Source of the DNA: Alcaligenaceae bacterium
GTDB taxonomy: Bacteria > Pseudomonadota > Gammaproteobacteria > Burkholderiales > Burkholderiaceae_B
Length of the DNA stretch: 5,214 nucleotides
Reading direction: 5' to 3'
Assembly (NCBI GenBank): GCA_029265335.1
Contig: JAJUJN010000178.1
Location: 1-5,214, forward strand
Below the pieces are notes generated by a model, which was given only the letters and a program-made list of their open reading frames with translations, did not search any database and was not told the DNA's origin. This document shows, one piece after another, positions 4,528 to 5,214 of the stretch (positions within the stretch are counted from its first letter, which is position 1; every line of letters starts with the position of its first letter). The position numbers and the translations under genes are program-made.

Positions 4528-5214
4528 GAGAGATTTCCTCGAGGAACAGAACCACCTGCCGCGAATTCACGCTGGCAAACGCCATGCTAACCGGTCGACT
4601 TTGATTTGGCTGCTGGCCACTCTTACTGCAGCGCTTGCCTTGAGTGTTGCGCCGGTGCAGGCGCAAGCTCAGACCAGCCCGGCGCCCCCGGGTTCCTCCT
4701 CACCCACCATGCCCGCCGCCGGCAACCCGGCCCAAGCCGCTACCACCTCGGAGCCAGCGGTTACCGACGCGCCCCTCATTCTGGTGGTAGGCGACAGCCT
4801 TTCAGCCGAATACGGACTCAGCCGAGGCACCGGCTGGGTGGCCCAAATGCAAAAACGGCTGGAAGATGGCGAACTGACGGCCAGCGTGGTCAACGCCAGC
4901 ATCAGCGGTGACACCACGGCGGGCGGCCTCAGCCGCCTTCCCGCCCTGCTCGAAGACCATCACCCCGATGTGGTGATCATCGAACTCGGCGGCAACGACG
5001 CCTTGCGGGGCTTGCCGCTCAACCTCAGTGCGCAGAATCTCACCAGCATGGTGGAACAATCGCAAGAAGCGGGTGCAGAGGTCATTCTGGTGGGCATGCA
5101 GATCCCACCCAATTATGGGCCCGCCTATGCCCGCCAGTTCGAGGCGCTCTTTGCGCAAGTGGCCCAACAGACCAACTCTCGGCTGGTGCCTTTTCTACTT
5201 GAGGGCATAGCCAC
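4526..5214 (+). CDS. tesA: TesA-type SGNH/GDSL hydrolase: lysophospholipase L1, acyl-CoA thioesterase or arylesterase (3' end beyond window)
   Basis: An open frame runs from ATG 4526 to the right edge (229 full codons). The SGNH blocks are clear: GDSLS at 89-93 with nucleophile S91, ISGDT at 126-130 with oxyanion G128, and GGND at 155-158 with N157. NYGPAY and VPFLLEGIA match the E. coli TesA region that follows. The Asp-His end of the triad (block V) lies beyond the window. A signal peptide is seen (hydrophobic LIWLLATLTAALALSVA, cleavage near QAQA, about 48), so the enzyme is exported to the periplasm. Between signal and catalytic core lie about 34 residues rich in Pro, Ala, Ser and Thr, absent from E. 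coli TesA. The n-region of about 25 residues is long, so the start is uncertain: ATG 4526 overlaps the ybbA start, CTG 4556 has GAGGAA nine bases upstream, and TTG 4601 is another option. Confidence 0.88.
   Translation, partial: MRDFLEEQNHLPRIHAGKRHANRSTLIWLLATLTAALALSVAPVQAQAQTSPAPPGSSSPTMPAAGNPAQAATTSEPAVTDAPLILVVGDSLSAEYGLSRGTGWVAQMQKRLEDGELTASVVNASISGDTTAGGLSRLPALLEDHHPDVVIIELGGNDALRGLPLNLSAQNLTSMVEQSQEAGAEVILVGMQIPPNYGPAYARQFEALFAQVAQQTNSRLVPFLLEGIA
4535..4546. promoter_or_regulatory. Palindrome giving a Shine-Dalgarno sequence on both strands
   Basis: TTCCTCGAGGAA is a perfect 12-bp palindrome. On the minus strand its GAGGAA sits 7 nt before the ybbA ATG and is clearly that gene's ribosome binding site. 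On the plus strand the same GAGGAA (4541-4546) sits 9 nt before an in-frame CTG (4556) of tesA, and could either serve a non-ATG start or be incidental. It could also be a regulator-binding dyad between the divergent genes; no known operator consensus is recognised. Confidence 0.55.

Noticed and set aside
4669..5167. Minus-strand open frames of 82 and 121 codons opposite tesA
   Set aside because: The plus strand here holds the full set of SGNH blocks I to III of TesA, so the minus frames are shadows.

Overview
The window looks like ordinary chromosome from a GC-rich gammaproteobacterium. The evidence is a DnaQ very close to the E. coli/Pseudomonas type, a tRNA gene directly downstream of dnaQ (as aspV is in E. 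coli), a divergent ybbA/tesA pair, and a DUF3820 protein of the Pseudomonas type. A marine or halophilic relative of Pseudomonas/Halomonas is plausible, but the sequence alone does not fix the genus. I see no phage, insertion sequence, CRISPR array or plasmid feature.

Left part (1-2218, all + strand): the C-terminal end of an RND efflux transporter overlaps by one base (TGATG) with a glycoside hydrolase family 3 lipoprotein of the beta-N-acetylglucosaminidase (NagZ-like) type. After an 84-bp gap comes dnaQ, the proofreading exonuclease subunit of DNA polymerase III.

Middle (2219-3128): a promoter overlapping the end of dnaQ appears to drive a roughly 120-nt leader and a complete tRNA-Val with anticodon CAC. 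The last base of its encoded CCA touches the stop codon of a convergent class I SAM-dependent methyltransferase.

Right part (3129-5214): a 75-residue DUF3820 protein is followed by an acidic 89-residue protein I do not recognise, both on +. They converge on ybbA, the ATPase of a YbbA/YbbP-type ABC system, whose usual permease partner is not next to it. ybbA diverges from tesA (GDSL/SGNH lysophospholipase, thioesterase or arylesterase), which runs off the right edge. The two genes appear to share a CATG at their start codons, and a palindrome just inside tesA supplies the ybbA ribosome binding site.

The genes are mostly housekeeping with no single shared pathway. Two sub-units may act together: the RND pump with the GH3 lipoprotein (envelope), and YbbA with TesA (envelope/lipid). 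I found no convincing new multi-gene system. The points most worth checking are the exported NagZ-like enzyme coupled to an efflux pump, the ybbA without permease, the tesA/ybbA start region, and the tRNA-Val(CAC) locus.
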